Shown: positions 28,066 through 37,308 of the stretch, one piece after another
Layout: each line of letters opens with the position of its first letter
How positions within the stretch are numbered: position 1 is the stretch's first letter
Translations under genes and position numbers: made by a program
The notes under the pieces: model-generated
What the model was told of the DNA's origin: nothing
The model's database searches: none
What the model saw: the letters and a program-made list of their open reading frames with translations, nothing else
Assembly: GCF_003853645.1 (NCBI RefSeq)
Contig: NZ_QTPO01000019.1
Span: 62,001-126,000, forward strand
DNA from: Burkholderia sp. Bp9143
Lineage (GTDB): Bacteria > Pseudomonadota > Gammaproteobacteria > Burkholderiales > Burkholderiaceae
Direction: 5' to 3'
DNA: 64,000 bases

Positions 28066-28806
28066 ATGATGGGCAAGCAAGTACGAATCGTTCTCGTGGA
28101 AGACGACGTGATCCAGCGATCGCTGCTGGCGTCGTGGCTGAAGACCGAGGGCTATCATGTGAGCGCCTTCGGCAACGGTCTCGATGCGCGAAACTACTTG
28201 TCGGATCACTGGGCCGACCTGATGATTTTCGACTGGGATCTGCCCGGCATCGGCGGCGACAGGCTGTTGACGTGGGTCCGTGGACGGGCGAGCCCGTCGG
28301 TGCCGGTGATCTTCCAGACGATCCATTCGAGTGAAGAGGACATCGTCCGGATCCTCGACACCGGCGCCGACGATTTCCTCGTCAAGCCATTCGACCGAAG
28401 GGTGCTACTCGCGCGCATCCGCGCGCTCCTGCGCCGTTCCCGCGCGTCGGCAAATGAAAGCAGGCAGATGATCGTCGGGCGCCATTTGCTCGACCGCACG
28501 AACCTCAGCATCGTCGCGGACGGCATCGCACACGCGCTCGGAACCAAGGAATTCGAACTCCTGTGGCACCTGGCATCGCATCTGGGCACCGTCGTCCCGC
28601 GGCAGGATCTGCATTCGGTCGTGTGGGGCTGGGACGGCGGGGCCACGAGCCGGTCGGTCGACATGTATGTCAGCCGGCTGCGTGCGAGCCTGCGGTCGAT
28701 CGGCATGGAATGGTCGATCCAGTCGGTCTACGCGAAAGGCTATCGGCTCCACGTGAGCGAATGCCGGCAGGATGTCGCCGACGAGCTCACCGACGAGAGC
28801 GTCTAG
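28066..28806 (+). CDS. Two-component response regulator, OmpR/PhoB family
   Basis: 246 residues. The receiver domain (1-125) has the acidic pair EDD, phosphoacceptor Asp in IFDWDLPG, Thr in FQTIHSS and Lys in LVKPFD. The winged-helix DNA-binding domain (about 140-235) ends with TSRSVDMYVSRLRASL and VYAKGYRL. The tandem ATGATG start has GAGAGAG upstream. It is convergent with the histidine kinase gene at 28879, its likely partner. Proteins of this family bind direct repeats about one helical turn apart, making it a candidate for the GTATC sites. Confidence 0.92.
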   Translation: MMGKQVRIVLVEDDVIQRSLLASWLKTEGYHVSAFGNGLDARNYLSDHWADLMIFDWDLPGIGGDRLLTWVRGRASPSVPVIFQTIHSSEEDIVRILDTGADDFLVKPFDRRVLLARIRALLRRSRASANESRQMIVGRHLLDRTNLSIVADGIAHALGTKEFELLWHLASHLGTVVPRQDLHSVVWGWDGGATSRSVDMYVSRLRASLRSIGMEWSIQSVYAKGYRLHVSECRQDVADELTDESV

Positions 28807-28839
28807 GCAAACGCGATTCGGAAAGCGGAATTCGAGGCA

Positions 28840-28865
28840 ATGCCGGTGCGCCGCGCCGCCGGCAT
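28840..28865. terminator. Inverted repeat between convergent regulator and kinase genes
   Basis: ATGCCGG / CCGGCAT arms (7 bp) flank a 12-nt GC-rich loop in the 72-bp gap between the two stop codons. It is a weak terminator candidate. Confidence 0.35.
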
Positions 28866-28878
28866 CGCCTCCGTGCCG

Positions 28879-29949
28879 TCACGCGACAGCGAGCGGCAAC
28901 GTCACGCGCGCTTCGAGGCCTCCGGTGCTGCGATTGTTCAACTGCAGCTCGCCCTGCATCGCTTGCGTGAGCCGCCGTGCGATCGCCAGCCCCAGACCGG
29001 ATCCCGGCGCACGCGCCGATGTCTGCGGCGCCCGATACCACGGCGTGAATACCGCTTCCATCTCCGCCGGCACGATGCCCGGCCCCGAATCCACCACCGC
29101 CAGCATTACGCGCCGGGCATCGACGCGAACGCACAGGCGGACATCGCGTCCGTAACGCAGTGCGTTGTCGATCAGGTTGACGAGCACGCGCCGCAGTGCA
29201 TGCGGAAACGTCACGAGCGGACAGTCCAGTCGCCCGTCCAGCGCGACGGCGAGCCCCGCGTCGCGATAGTTGTCGACCAGCGAGCCGAGCAACGCGTCCA
29301 CGTCGACGCTGCGCGGTGGCTCCGCCACGCTGCACTGAAGCCGTGCGCAGGCGAGGCTCGCGTCGATCAGCTCGCCCATCTCGGCAAGGTCGCGCTCCAT
29401 CGCATCGCGCAACGTGCGATCTTCCAGCATGCCGCTACGCAGCATCACGCGCGTCAGCGGCGTGCGCAGATCATGCGCATAGGAAGCAAGCACATGCAGC
29501 AATTCCGTTACGCGATCCGCATGCTGGTGATGCGCGTCGTTGATCGCGGCGGCCAGTCTCGCGATCGGCGGCGTGCCGCACTCGACCAGTGAACGGGGCA
29601 ACTCTTCCAGCCCGTGGTCCTCGAGTGCCGCGGCGAGTTGCCGGATTGCCGCGTCCAGTCGCAGCGCACGCAGCCACAGCACCGCCGCCACCAGCGCGAG
29701 CAGCGCGCACGTCACGCTCGCAATCAGGAGATTGCCGTCGACGGCGGGAAGCAACGCATTCGCGAGCAGGTCGCGCGCGTCGTACAGCGCCGCCGCGACG
29801 AATAGCACGCCCGCCACGACGAACAGCCGGGCCGGATACGCGACGAGACCGCGTGCATGCTCGCGGCACGTGCGGCTGAAGTTGCGGATGGAGCGCGTGA
29901 GCCGAGCGTCAAACCAGGCTCCGGACGATAAGGTAGGAATGTTGGCCAT
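28879..29949 (-). CDS. Sensor histidine kinase, short periplasmic loop
   Basis: 356 residues. Two membrane helices (about 42-62 and 72-95) enclose almost no periplasmic domain, so any signal is probably sensed in or near the membrane. A HAMP-like linker follows, then the phosphoacceptor His in YAHDLRTPLTR (near 159). The ATPase boxes are NLIDNALRYG (N), DSGPGI (G1) and GSGLGLAIARRL (G2). It is convergent with the OmpR-type regulator and probably pairs with it. A CCTACG...TAGG element lies 95 bp upstream. Confidence 0.92.
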   Translation of the reverse strand: MANIPTLSSGAWFDARLTRSIRNFSRTCREHARGLVAYPARLFVVAGVLFVAAALYDARDLLANALLPAVDGNLLIASVTCALLALVAAVLWLRALRLDAAIRQLAAALEDHGLEELPRSLVECGTPPIARLAAAINDAHHQHADRVTELLHVLASYAHDLRTPLTRVMLRSGMLEDRTLRDAMERDLAEMGELIDASLACARLQCSVAEPPRSVDVDALLGSLVDNYRDAGLAVALDGRLDCPLVTFPHALRRVLVNLIDNALRYGRDVRLCVRVDARRVMLAVVDSGPGIVPAEMEAVFTPWYRAPQTSARAPGSGLGLAIARRLTQAMQGELQLNNRSTGGLEARVTLPLAVA

Positions 29950-30043
29950 CTTCGTTCTCCTGTCGCCGTCGCGGCGGACGGTACAGGGAAGATGAAAACA
30001 TGCGTGCGGGGGTTCGCACCATCAAACAAGCGGCCATCTACCC

Positions 30044-30059
30044 CCTACGAAGGTTTAGG
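30044..30059. promoter_or_regulatory. CCTACG...TAGG element upstream of the histidine kinase
   Basis: CCTACGAAGGTTTAGG, with outer dyad CCTA-N8-TAGG. It lies 95 bp upstream of the kinase ATG at 29949, almost the same distance as the related site before the receiver gene. Confidence 0.55.
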
Positions 30060-30084
30060 TTGCCGTTGCGGCGCGGGCCGGCGA

Positions 30085-30468
30085 TCAGCCGTATCCGAGC
30101 GCACGGGCGAGCCACCCTTCGAGCTCCTGTGCGTCGATCGGTTTCTCGAGGAGACACAGCGCGGTGCTGACCCGCGCTCGCTCGGACGTGCGAGCGCTGA
30201 CGAACGCCGTGACGAGCACGGTAGGAATACGCAGGCCGAGCGCTTCCATCCGGGCCAGCACTTCGAGGCCATCCATGTCGGGCATCTGGAGATCGCAGAT
30301 CAGGCAACGCGTGCGCGACACCACGTCGGACGCCAGGAATGCCGGCCCCGACGCGAATTCGCGCGCCTCTCCGCCCAGCGAACGCACGAAACTTCCCGCG
30401 GCGGCGCGCACGAAGGGATCGTCGTCGACAATGGACACGAGATCGGAGGCTGAGAGTGAAAAAGGCAT
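30085..30468 (-). CDS. Stand-alone receiver-domain protein
   Basis: 127 residues forming one receiver domain and nothing else. It has the acidic pair VDDD, phosphoacceptor Asp in LICDLQMPDMDG, Thr in LVTAF and Lys in LLEKPID. Without an output domain it probably acts as a phosphate sink, relay or allosteric partner of the local kinases. The preceding FixJ-type regulator is on the same strand but 228 bp away, and a separate CCTACG...TAGG element lies 94 bp upstream. Confidence 0.9.
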   Translation of the reverse strand: MPFSLSASDLVSIVDDDPFVRAAAGSFVRSLGGEAREFASGPAFLASDVVSRTRCLICDLQMPDMDGLEVLARMEALGLRIPTVLVTAFVSARTSERARVSTALCLLEKPIDAQELEGWLARALGYG

Positions 30469-30561
30469 CCCTGCTTATGACGAGGGGGACGGACCGGGCC
30501 CGTCCCGAGCACTGTTACCCAAGTTGCCAGCATACCGTCACGCCGCGGCATCGTCATCATA

Positions 30562-30577
30562 CCTACGTATGGGTAGG
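30562..30577. promoter_or_regulatory. CCTACG...TAGG element upstream of the receiver gene
   Basis: CCTACGTATGGGTAGG, with outer dyad CCTA-N8-TAGG and inner TACGTA. It lies 94 bp upstream of the receiver-protein ATG at 30468. Confidence 0.6.
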
Positions 30578-30696
30578 CTCGGCGTGCGTGCATGGGTCGA
30601 TCGATGAAGGATCCGGGTAAACGAGCGGCGCGCGCGCCTTTTGGAAGCGGCGCGCGCGATGCACGGCGCCGATGATTGTCCTCGCCCGCGCTGCCG

Positions 30697-31356
30697 CTAG
30701 CGCGACGGCACGTTGATGCCGAGTGCGGTCATCTTGCGCACGAGTTCGGCCACCGAGCGGCACTTCATTTTTCGCATCGCCTGGCTGCGATGAATCTTGG
30801 CCGTGATCTCGGCGATGCCCATGTTGCCCGCGACCTGCTTGTTCATCAAGCCCGTCGCGACGTGTTGCAGCACTTCGCATTCGCGCGGTGTGAGCGATTC
30901 CCAACACGCGCGCAGATCGAGCAGCGAGTGATCGTCCTGCAGCCGTTTCGCATCGCGCTCGAGCGCCGCGATCACCGCATCGATCATGTCCTGGTCGCGG
31001 AACGGCTTCGTCAGGAAATCCATCGCGCCGGCTTTCATCGCCTTCACCGTCATCGCGATATCGCCGTGCGCGGTGATGAAGATGATCGGCATCTGCGGAC
31101 CGCCGCTCTCCGCCAGCGACGTCTGAAACGCAATGCCGCTCTGCCCGCGCAGCCTGACGTCCAGCACGAGGCACGACGGTCCCGCGCCCTTCGGTGCCGC
31201 GAGAAACTCTTCCGTCGACGCAAAGGCGCGAACCTCCAGGTCGATCGATCGCAGCAGGCTGATCAGCGCGGCACGAACGAATTCGTCGTCGTCGACGACG
31301 TAGACGATGCGGCTGTTCCGATCAGGTGTCGCGTGGGGCATTCTGGTTTCCGGCAT
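30697..31356 (-). CDS. Two-component response regulator, FixJ/NarL (LuxR-type HTH) family
   Basis: 219 residues. The receiver (about 17-130) has VDDDEFVR, phosphoacceptor Asp in LVLDVRLRGQSG, ITAHG and LTKPF. The LuxR-type helix-turn-helix (about 155-212) contains LTPRECEVLQHVATGLMNKQVAGNMGIAEITAKIH. An alternative Met at 31341 is possible. It lies 110 bp downstream of the large pseudokinase/histidine kinase gene on the same strand, its probable cognate sensor. FixJ/NarL-type proteins bind short dyads, which makes this the best candidate for the C(C/A)TACG...TAGG elements. Confidence 0.92.
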   Translation of the reverse strand: MPETRMPHATPDRNSRIVYVVDDDEFVRAALISLLRSIDLEVRAFASTEEFLAAPKGAGPSCLVLDVRLRGQSGIAFQTSLAESGGPQMPIIFITAHGDIAMTVKAMKAGAMDFLTKPFRDQDMIDAVIAALERDAKRLQDDHSLLDLRACWESLTPRECEVLQHVATGLMNKQVAGNMGIAEITAKIHRSQAMRKMKCRSVAELVRKMTALGINVPSR

Positions 31357-31466
31357 CGATATTCGCTGATGAATTTTCAGGAGTAACCGCTCGGCGGCTC
31401 AAACACAACAACTCGAAGAACCTGTCCGCCACCTGCGCGCCGCGCGTCGCGCCGACGGACGACACA

Positions 31467-34400
31467 TCATGGATCGACGCGCGGCAGCATCACGGTTGCG
31501 CGCGTACCGGCACCTTCTCGCGGCGACAGCGTCAACGTGCCGCCGTGAGCGTCCACGATCGAATGCGAAATGGCGAGGCCCATGCCCATCCCGTTCTCCT
31601 TGGTCGTGAAAAGCGGTTCGAGCAGACGGTCCGCGATATCGGGTGCAATGCCGCTGCCCGAATCCTCCACGCTCACGCGCACACTGTCAACGCCGTGCGC
31701 TTCGCACGCAAGCTCGAGACGACGCGCCGTCTCGAGCTCGGCCATCGATTCAGCGCCGTTCGTCAGCAGGTTGATCACGACCTGCTGGAGCTGGATCCGG
31801 TCGCCGTATACATAGACGGGGCCCTCGTGACTGCGCAGCTCCAGCACCACGTCCAGCGTGTCGAGCTGCCGCGCGACGAGCGCCGCGGCCTCGCGCACGG
31901 CCTCGGCGAGGTCGACCGTCGCAAACTGCGGCGCGGCCTTGCGGGCCTTCGCGCGCAGCCCCTGGATGATGCTCTTTGCCCGCGCCGCGCTCCGGTTGAT
32001 GTGCTCGAGCATCGCGCGCGCTTCGCCGACGTCCGGCGGTTCCCGGTTCAGCCAGCGCAACCCGGCGCTTGCCGACGTGTCGACGGCGGCGATCGGCTGT
32101 CCGATCTCGTGGACGATCGACGCGACGAGCTCGCCCATCGCGGTCAGCCGGCTGGCGCGCTCGAGGCCGGCCAGTGCGGCACGCAACTGTTCCTCGGCAT
32201 GCGCGCGCTGACGGTTCTGCTCGACCAGCTCCTCATAGAGCCGCGCATTCTCGAGCGCGAAGGCAGCCTGCGACGCGATCACCTCCACCAGCGCCGCCTT
32301 GGCCGCGGTAAACATCCGCGCCGCCAGATTGTTTTCCATATACAGCACGCCGACGAGCGTCGCATAACGCATCAGCGGGACACACATCACCGAACGCGGG
32401 CGCCGGCGGCGAACATAAGCGTCCTGACCATGAACCGGCGACTCCGATGCATCGTCGATCACCACGCCTTCCTGCGTCCGCGCGACCGCCTGCACGACGG
32501 AGATGGGCAGCACGCTCGCCGTCAACGACACGGCCTCCTGCGTCACGACGATCGTGCCGTCGATCACGTCCGCGCGCGCCGGTACATGCCAGACGCCCTC
32601 GCGCAGCACCGCGAGCGCGCCATGCTCGGCCCCGGCGCTTTCGAGCGTCGTGCGCAACAGCGTTTCCACGAGACGCGCCGGCACGATGTCGCTCGCCAGC
32701 GCGTTCGACACGCGCAGCACCGCGCTCACGTCCAGTGCGTGCATCCGGCTCCCGACCGGATTGCCGGCTCCGGCATCGAATACATCGGGATGCGCGGCCT
32801 GCAACTGGCGCACCTTCGCCAACGCCCCCCAACGCTGCCATGCGCTCAGCGCGTGGCGCAAATACGCGTGCGCGGCGATATTGTCGCGACCCGCATGGAA
32901 GCGCGCCGCATACTCGGCGGCCAATGCCTCGACCTGCGTGAAGCCATGTCTGCCAGCGTGCATCACGGCGCGCGCATAGGCTTCCGCCGCGTCCAGCGGC
33001 TGCCCGTTCACGCGCGCGTGCTCGGCGCGCACCAGCTCGCGTCGCGCGACGAAGTTCGCCGGGCACGCCCGCGCCCAGACGTCGAGCTGCTCGACATGGC
33101 GCTGCAGCGCAGCCTCGTCGGACGCGTCGCGGCCGGGCAGCGCCAGCAGGGCGAGCGCGCCGTAGAACGGCAGATCGGCGCGCTCGGCAAACGAACGCGC
33201 CGCATGCTCGCAAGCCTCGGCGCGCCGACGCGCGTCGAGCGCGTCCGGAAGATCGCCGAACAACAACGCGGCCTGCAGCCTGTAGACCCAGTACGCGAGA
33301 TCGACCAGGGTCGCCGGCCGGCCCTCCGGCGGCGCCAACAGGTCGCGATCGTCGCTGTCGCCTTCCTGTAACCGCCTCAGCAGCATCTGCTGCGCGAGCA
33401 GCGCATCGATCACGAGCTGGAAATTCGCATCGCGCGCGATCGCGAGCCCATGTGTCACCGTATCGCGCACGTCGCCGAGAAATTCGCCGGCGAACAGCAT
33501 GCCGGTCGCCTCGTTGCGCTTGCAATAGAGCGCGAACGTATGATCGCAGCACTCGACCGTGATCTCGAATGCCCGCGAGATATACCCACGGGCCGAGCGC
33601 GCCGGCAACACCCACGGCACCACGATCGTGCCGTGCGCCATGTATACGCGGCCGCGATACCGATCGAGCCCGCGTTCGTCGACCAGATGCAGCGCGAGCT
33701 CGCCGAATGCGAGCGACGCGGCGTAATCGCCGTAACGCACGCCGAAGATCTGGTTCATGCAGACGTAGACGTCGGCCGATGCATCGGAATGGCCGTGCTC
33801 GATCGCCAGATTCACCGCGCGCAGCAGAATCATGTCGACCAGATCCTGGTCGGAATAGAGTGCCGGCGGGATCAGGTCGGCAAAGATGTCGACGATCGCG
33901 CGCTGCAGCGGATCGGCGATGATCGGCAGGTCGCGCAGCGCGTCGATCCCGTTGCGATCCAGCCAGCCGCGCAGGCGCAGGTATTCGCGATGCACGTCCG
34001 CGCTGTCCGGATGGAGCGGGATATCGATGCCGGCGCGCTTCAGGAACGCAAGGCCGACGCCGAGCGCGAGATCGAAGCGACCCAGCGCCGTGTACAACGC
34101 CGCGCGCAGGCGCGTGAGATCCGCGCCGAACGTGCCGTCGCCGGCTACGCGCTCCAGCTCGGCCAGACGCGCTTCGGCGGCTTCGAGCGCCCCGGTCATG
34201 AACTCGGCCTCGCCGCACAGCATGCGCGCCTCGAGCCCGTCGTCGCTGGTATCCCGTTCGCCGAGGAAATCGACGGCCGCGCGAAAGAAGCCGAGCGCGG
34301 AATGATGCGCGGTGGCAGCCCGGGCTTGCCGTCCGGCCTCCAGGTTCACGCGCGCGAACGCGCGGCGCTGCGCGGGTGTCCCGACCACCGCGCCGGCGAG

Positions 34401-36524
34401 GTTCGCCTGCGCGGCCAGCACGAAGGTATCGGCGCAGGCCTCGCCGGCCGCCAGCAAACGGCACGCGATCGCATGATGCAGCGGCGCGCGCTCGTTCTCC
34501 GGGATCGACGCATACGCGGCCTCGCGAATGCGATCGTGCCAGAACGTCCAGTCGTCGCCGTCGCGCTGGAGACTGCCGGCATCGAGCGCCGCCTGCAGCC
34601 CCTCGATCGCATCGGGCTCGCTCAGGCCGGCCGCCGTGGCCAGCAGGTGCGTCGATGCTCGCTGGCCGATGCAGGCCAGCAGTCGCAACATGAATCGCGC
34701 GGCGTCCGGCAGCAGCTCGAATTGCCGCGCCAGCATCATCGCGACGTCATCGCCGCCGCGATGCGCGGCGATGCGCGCCATGTTCCAGCGCCACAGGCCG
34801 GCGCCCGCATCGTAATCGAGCATGCCTTCGTCGGCCAGCAGGCGCAGCAGATGATGCACGAAGAACGGATTGCGGCCGGTTCTCTGCCCGATCAGATCGG
34901 ACAACGGACGCAGCGCGTCGGTGTCCTGATGCAGCGCATGGGCGATCAGCTCGGTCGTCGCGCGCTCGTTCAGCGGCCCGAGCTCCACCGTCAATGCCTC
35001 GGGAAAGTCCGCCAGCGGGCCGGCCCGCAACGGATGACCCGCATCGATCTCGTTGCCCCGATAGGCGCCGACAAGCAGCAACGCCGTGTCGCGGTGTTGC
35101 TGCACCAGCCGCTCCAGCACCTGGATCGTGCCCGCATCGGCCCATTGCAGATCGTCGAGCAGCAGCGCGAGCGGGCGCTCCGGCGTCGCGAAACACGCGA
35201 TCAGCCGCGCGATCGCTTGCAGCACGCGCTCCCGCTCCAGCCCGGGCGCCAGTTCGGATTGCTCCGCCGGCCCCGTTTGCGGGCCCAGCACCGCCGAGAG
35301 TGCCGGCAGGAATCGCGCGAGCGTGCGTCCGACGGGCGCCACGGCCGTTCCGATTTGCGCGCGCCACCTGTCGAATTCGTCGTCCGCGCAACCCAGCACG
35401 AATTGCAGCAGCGGCTCCAGCGCTTGGGCAAGCATCGCATACGGCGTGCCGCGGCGCCCTTCCTCACCCTTGCTGGTGGCCACGAGCAGCGCGCCGTCGT
35501 GCCTGATTCGCGCGACGGCCTCCAGCAGCAGCGTCGACTTGCCGATGCCCGAGTAGCCGGAAACCCATGCGATGCGCATCTCGCCACCGGCGGCGACGGC
35601 ACGGTACTGCGCGCGCAACGCGTCGATCTCCTGTTCGCGGCCCACCACGTGATCGGCTTGCTGCAGACGCTGCAGCGCCGCATGAACGTCGAGCGCGAAC
35701 ATCGGAATGCGACCGTCGCGGCGCAGGCACTGCTCGCATCGCTGCAGGTCGGCGACGAGCCCCGCGGCTGTGCGGTAACGCTGCTCCGGCGCCTTTTCGA
35801 GCAACTTCACGACGATCCGCGAAATCTGCTCGGGTACGCGCGGAACGAGTTCGTGAGGAGCGCGCGCCGAATGCGTGGCGTGCGCGTGCACGAGCCCGGC
35901 CGCATCGGTCGCATCGAATGGCGGCACGCCGGTCAACTGCTCGTAGAGAATGCAGCCGAGCGAATAAAGATCGGCGCGCGCGTCGACACGCAGGTTCATG
36001 CGCGTGCCGAGTTCGGGCGCCGTATAGACGAAATCCGTGTCGTCCCACTCGAGAGCGGTGTCGCGCAACGGGTCGGTTGCATCGGGGCCGATCGCATGGC
36101 CGAAGCCCGTCAGGAACGCACGATCGTCGTCATCCACGAGGAAGCGATGCGGCGCAAGCGCGCGATGCACGATACCGGCCGCATGCATCTCGCCCAGTGC
36201 GGTCGCGAGCGAAATCGCGCGCCGCAGAAACGCGGACACACGCTGGTGCGGGATAGCTTCAACGGAGAGCGGCATCCCGCCCGGATCGGCCAGGATGAGC
36301 ACGGCGCCGCCACCGTGCGACACGATCGCTTGCGGCACGGCGGACCAGCGTTCGTGGAGTGCCCAGCGCAACACATATTCGCGTTGCAGCGCCGCGACCG
36401 CGGACGGTGCCGCGACGCCGCGCCCGGCGACGAGAACCGGCGGCGCATGGTCGTCGATCGCGCGGTGCAGCCGTGGCGGGCCGGGGCTCAATTCGATAAA
36501 GCGGCGTGTCGAAAGTTCGATCAT
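31467..36524 (-). CDS. Trifunctional pseudokinase - ATPase/TPR - GAF - histidine kinase sensor
   Basis: 1685 residues, a known large hybrid architecture. An N-terminal Ser/Thr-kinase-like domain spans about 1-265. It is followed by an AAA/STAND-type ATPase with Walker A GYSGIGKST near 328, a long helical TPR-like region (about 700-1230) and a GAF domain (about 1260-1440). The histidine kinase comes last, with SIVHEIGQPIAAVD near 1471, NGAESM near 1590, DSGSGI and GMGMGL. In the kinase-like domain the catalytic HRDxxxxN reads HRALAPHRF and DFG reads GFG, so it is probably catalytically dead and a ligand- or protein-binding module. It is cytoplasmic, with no membrane segment. The FixJ-type regulator follows 110 bp downstream. 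Confidence 0.92.
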   Translation of the reverse strand: MIELSTRRFIELSPGPPRLHRAIDDHAPPVLVAGRGVAAPSAVAALQREYVLRWALHERWSAVPQAIVSHGGGAVLILADPGGMPLSVEAIPHQRVSAFLRRAISLATALGEMHAAGIVHRALAPHRFLVDDDDRAFLTGFGHAIGPDATDPLRDTALEWDDTDFVYTAPELGTRMNLRVDARADLYSLGCILYEQLTGVPPFDATDAAGLVHAHATHSARAPHELVPRVPEQISRIVVKLLEKAPEQRYRTAAGLVADLQRCEQCLRRDGRIPMFALDVHAALQRLQQADHVVGREQEIDALRAQYRAVAAGGEMRIAWVSGYSGIGKSTLLLEAVARIRHDGALLVATSKGEEGRRGTPYAMLAQALEPLLQFVLGCADDEFDRWRAQIGTAVAPVGRTLARFLPALSAVLGPQTGPAEQSELAPGLERERVLQAIARLIACFATPERPLALLLDDLQWADAGTIQVLERLVQQHRDTALLLVGAYRGNEIDAGHPLRAGPLADFPEALTVELGPLNERATTELIAHALHQDTDALRPLSDLIGQRTGRNPFFVHHLLRLLADEGMLDYDAGAGLWRWNMARIAAHRGGDDVAMMLARQFELLPDAARFMLRLLACIGQRASTHLLATAAGLSEPDAIEGLQAALDAGSLQRDGDDWTFWHDRIREAAYASIPENERAPLHHAIACRLLAAGEACADTFVLAAQANLAGAVVGTPAQRRAFARVNLEAGRQARAATAHHSALGFFRAAVDFLGERDTSDDGLEARMLCGEAEFMTGALEAAEARLAELERVAGDGTFGADLTRLRAALYTALGRFDLALGVGLAFLKRAGIDIPLHPDSADVHREYLRLRGWLDRNGIDALRDLPIIADPLQRAIVDIFADLIPPALYSDQDLVDMILLRAVNLAIEHGHSDASADVYVCMNQIFGVRYGDYAASLAFGELALHLVDERGLDRYRGRVYMAHGTIVVPWVLPARSARGYISRAFEITVECCDHTFALYCKRNEATGMLFAGEFLGDVRDTVTHGLAIARDANFQLVIDALLAQQMLLRRLQEGDSDDRDLLAPPEGRPATLVDLAYWVYRLQAALLFGDLPDALDARRRAEACEHAARSFAERADLPFYGALALLALPGRDASDEAALQRHVEQLDVWARACPANFVARRELVRAEHARVNGQPLDAAEAYARAVMHAGRHGFTQVEALAAEYAARFHAGRDNIAAHAYLRHALSAWQRWGALAKVRQLQAAHPDVFDAGAGNPVGSRMHALDVSAVLRVSNALASDIVPARLVETLLRTTLESAGAEHGALAVLREGVWHVPARADVIDGTIVVTQEAVSLTASVLPISVVQAVARTQEGVVIDDASESPVHGQDAYVRRRRPRSVMCVPLMRYATLVGVLYMENNLAARMFTAAKAALVEVIASQAAFALENARLYEELVEQNRQRAHAEEQLRAALAGLERASRLTAMGELVASIVHEIGQPIAAVDTSASAGLRWLNREPPDVGEARAMLEHINRSAARAKSIIQGLRAKARKAAPQFATVDLAEAVREAAALVARQLDTLDVVLELRSHEGPVYVYGDRIQLQQVVINLLTNGAESMAELETARRLELACEAHGVDSVRVSVEDSGSGIAPDIADRLLEPLFTTKENGMGMGLAISHSIVDAHGGTLTLSPREGAGTRATVMLPRVDP

Positions 36525-37071
36525 GCGAATGCAGTAAGGAAACGGTGGCGTTCATCAGCTCGAACGCCGCTGGCACGGCGGCGTGGAGCACGGCATGCGA
36601 CACCCGTGCCACGCGCCGCGGCGGGATGCCGAGTTGTATCCGCTCGTTCGAACCCGCGGTCGCGACGCGGGCCGCAGGCCGTGGGGCGCACTCGATTTCG
36701 CTCGTGCGGTGTCGCATCTCACCGGCCGCCTCGCCCTTCTTCCAGGTACCCGTGATAACACGCGAACCCGCCGATTATTCCAGCCCGATATCGTCAATGC
36801 AACAACGCGCGCCGGCGAATGCCTGCGCGTTGCCGAAGCGCATTCGCGTCGCGTCATGATCGGCGCTTTCGTATCCGGATGTATCGCGTGTCCGCATCGA
36901 TACATGACATTGCAAAACACCACGCCGCGGACACATGCGGGATACCTTTGCGGCGCTCAATACATATGCGACGGATTCTGACGACATTCGCGACGCGGCC
37001 GGTGCATCCGGCTCCCGCGTTCGCCAGAGGCCGTGCATAACATTCGATCGACTCACCTTCCGGATTCCGAC
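36525..37071. other. Intergenic region between the large sensor and DUF4148 genes
   Basis: About 550 bp, divergent. It holds GTATC sites at 36871 and 36881 and GATAC at 36899 and 36941. No supported gene; open frames crossing it are shadows. Confidence 0.5.
36871..36903. promoter_or_regulatory. GTATC direct repeat upstream of the second DUF4148 gene
   Basis: GTATCCGGATGTATC (10-bp spacing) at 36871-36885, followed by GTGTC at 36888 and an inverted GATAC at 36899. It lies about 187 bp upstream of the DUF4148 ATG and about 350 bp upstream of the leftward sensor gene. Confidence 0.5.
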
Positions 37072-37308
37072 ATGAAGACTTCAAGGATCACCTTCGCGCT
37101 CGTCGCGTTTGCTACCGCAGCCTGCGCCCATGCGGCGGCCCCCGTCGATTCGACGACAGGGAATCAAGATGCCGCGTCCACGACCCAATGGGCACCAGCC
37201 ATCGCGATGCCGACGGGAAAGACACGTTCCGAAGTGCGTCAGGAGCTCGCTCGGGCGCGCCAGAGCGGCGAGCTCGACGCGCTCAGGAAACTCTATTCCG
37301 GTCATTGA
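37072..37308 (+). CDS. DUF4148-family small secreted protein
   Basis: 78 residues. The signal peptide MKTSRITFALVAFATAACAHA is followed by a mature part with GKTRSEVRQELARARQSGELDALRKLYSG, the same C-terminal signature as the protein at 19231. The start at 37072 is chosen because the signal peptide begins there. Function unknown; probably periplasmic. Confidence 0.82.
   Translation: MKTSRITFALVAFATAACAHAAAPVDSTTGNQDAASTTQWAPAIAMPTGKTRSEVRQELARARQSGELDALRKLYSGH

Noticed and set aside
27701-28069. 122-residue frame before the OmpR-type regulator
   Set aside because: Lacks a plausible start signal and domain; it overlaps the regulator's ribosome site and looks like leader sequence.
33450-36755. 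1101-residue open frame on the plus strand
   Set aside because: It is the antisense shadow of the large sensor kinase gene. Composition is Arg/His/Gln-rich with no domain, as expected from codon bias on the opposite strand.
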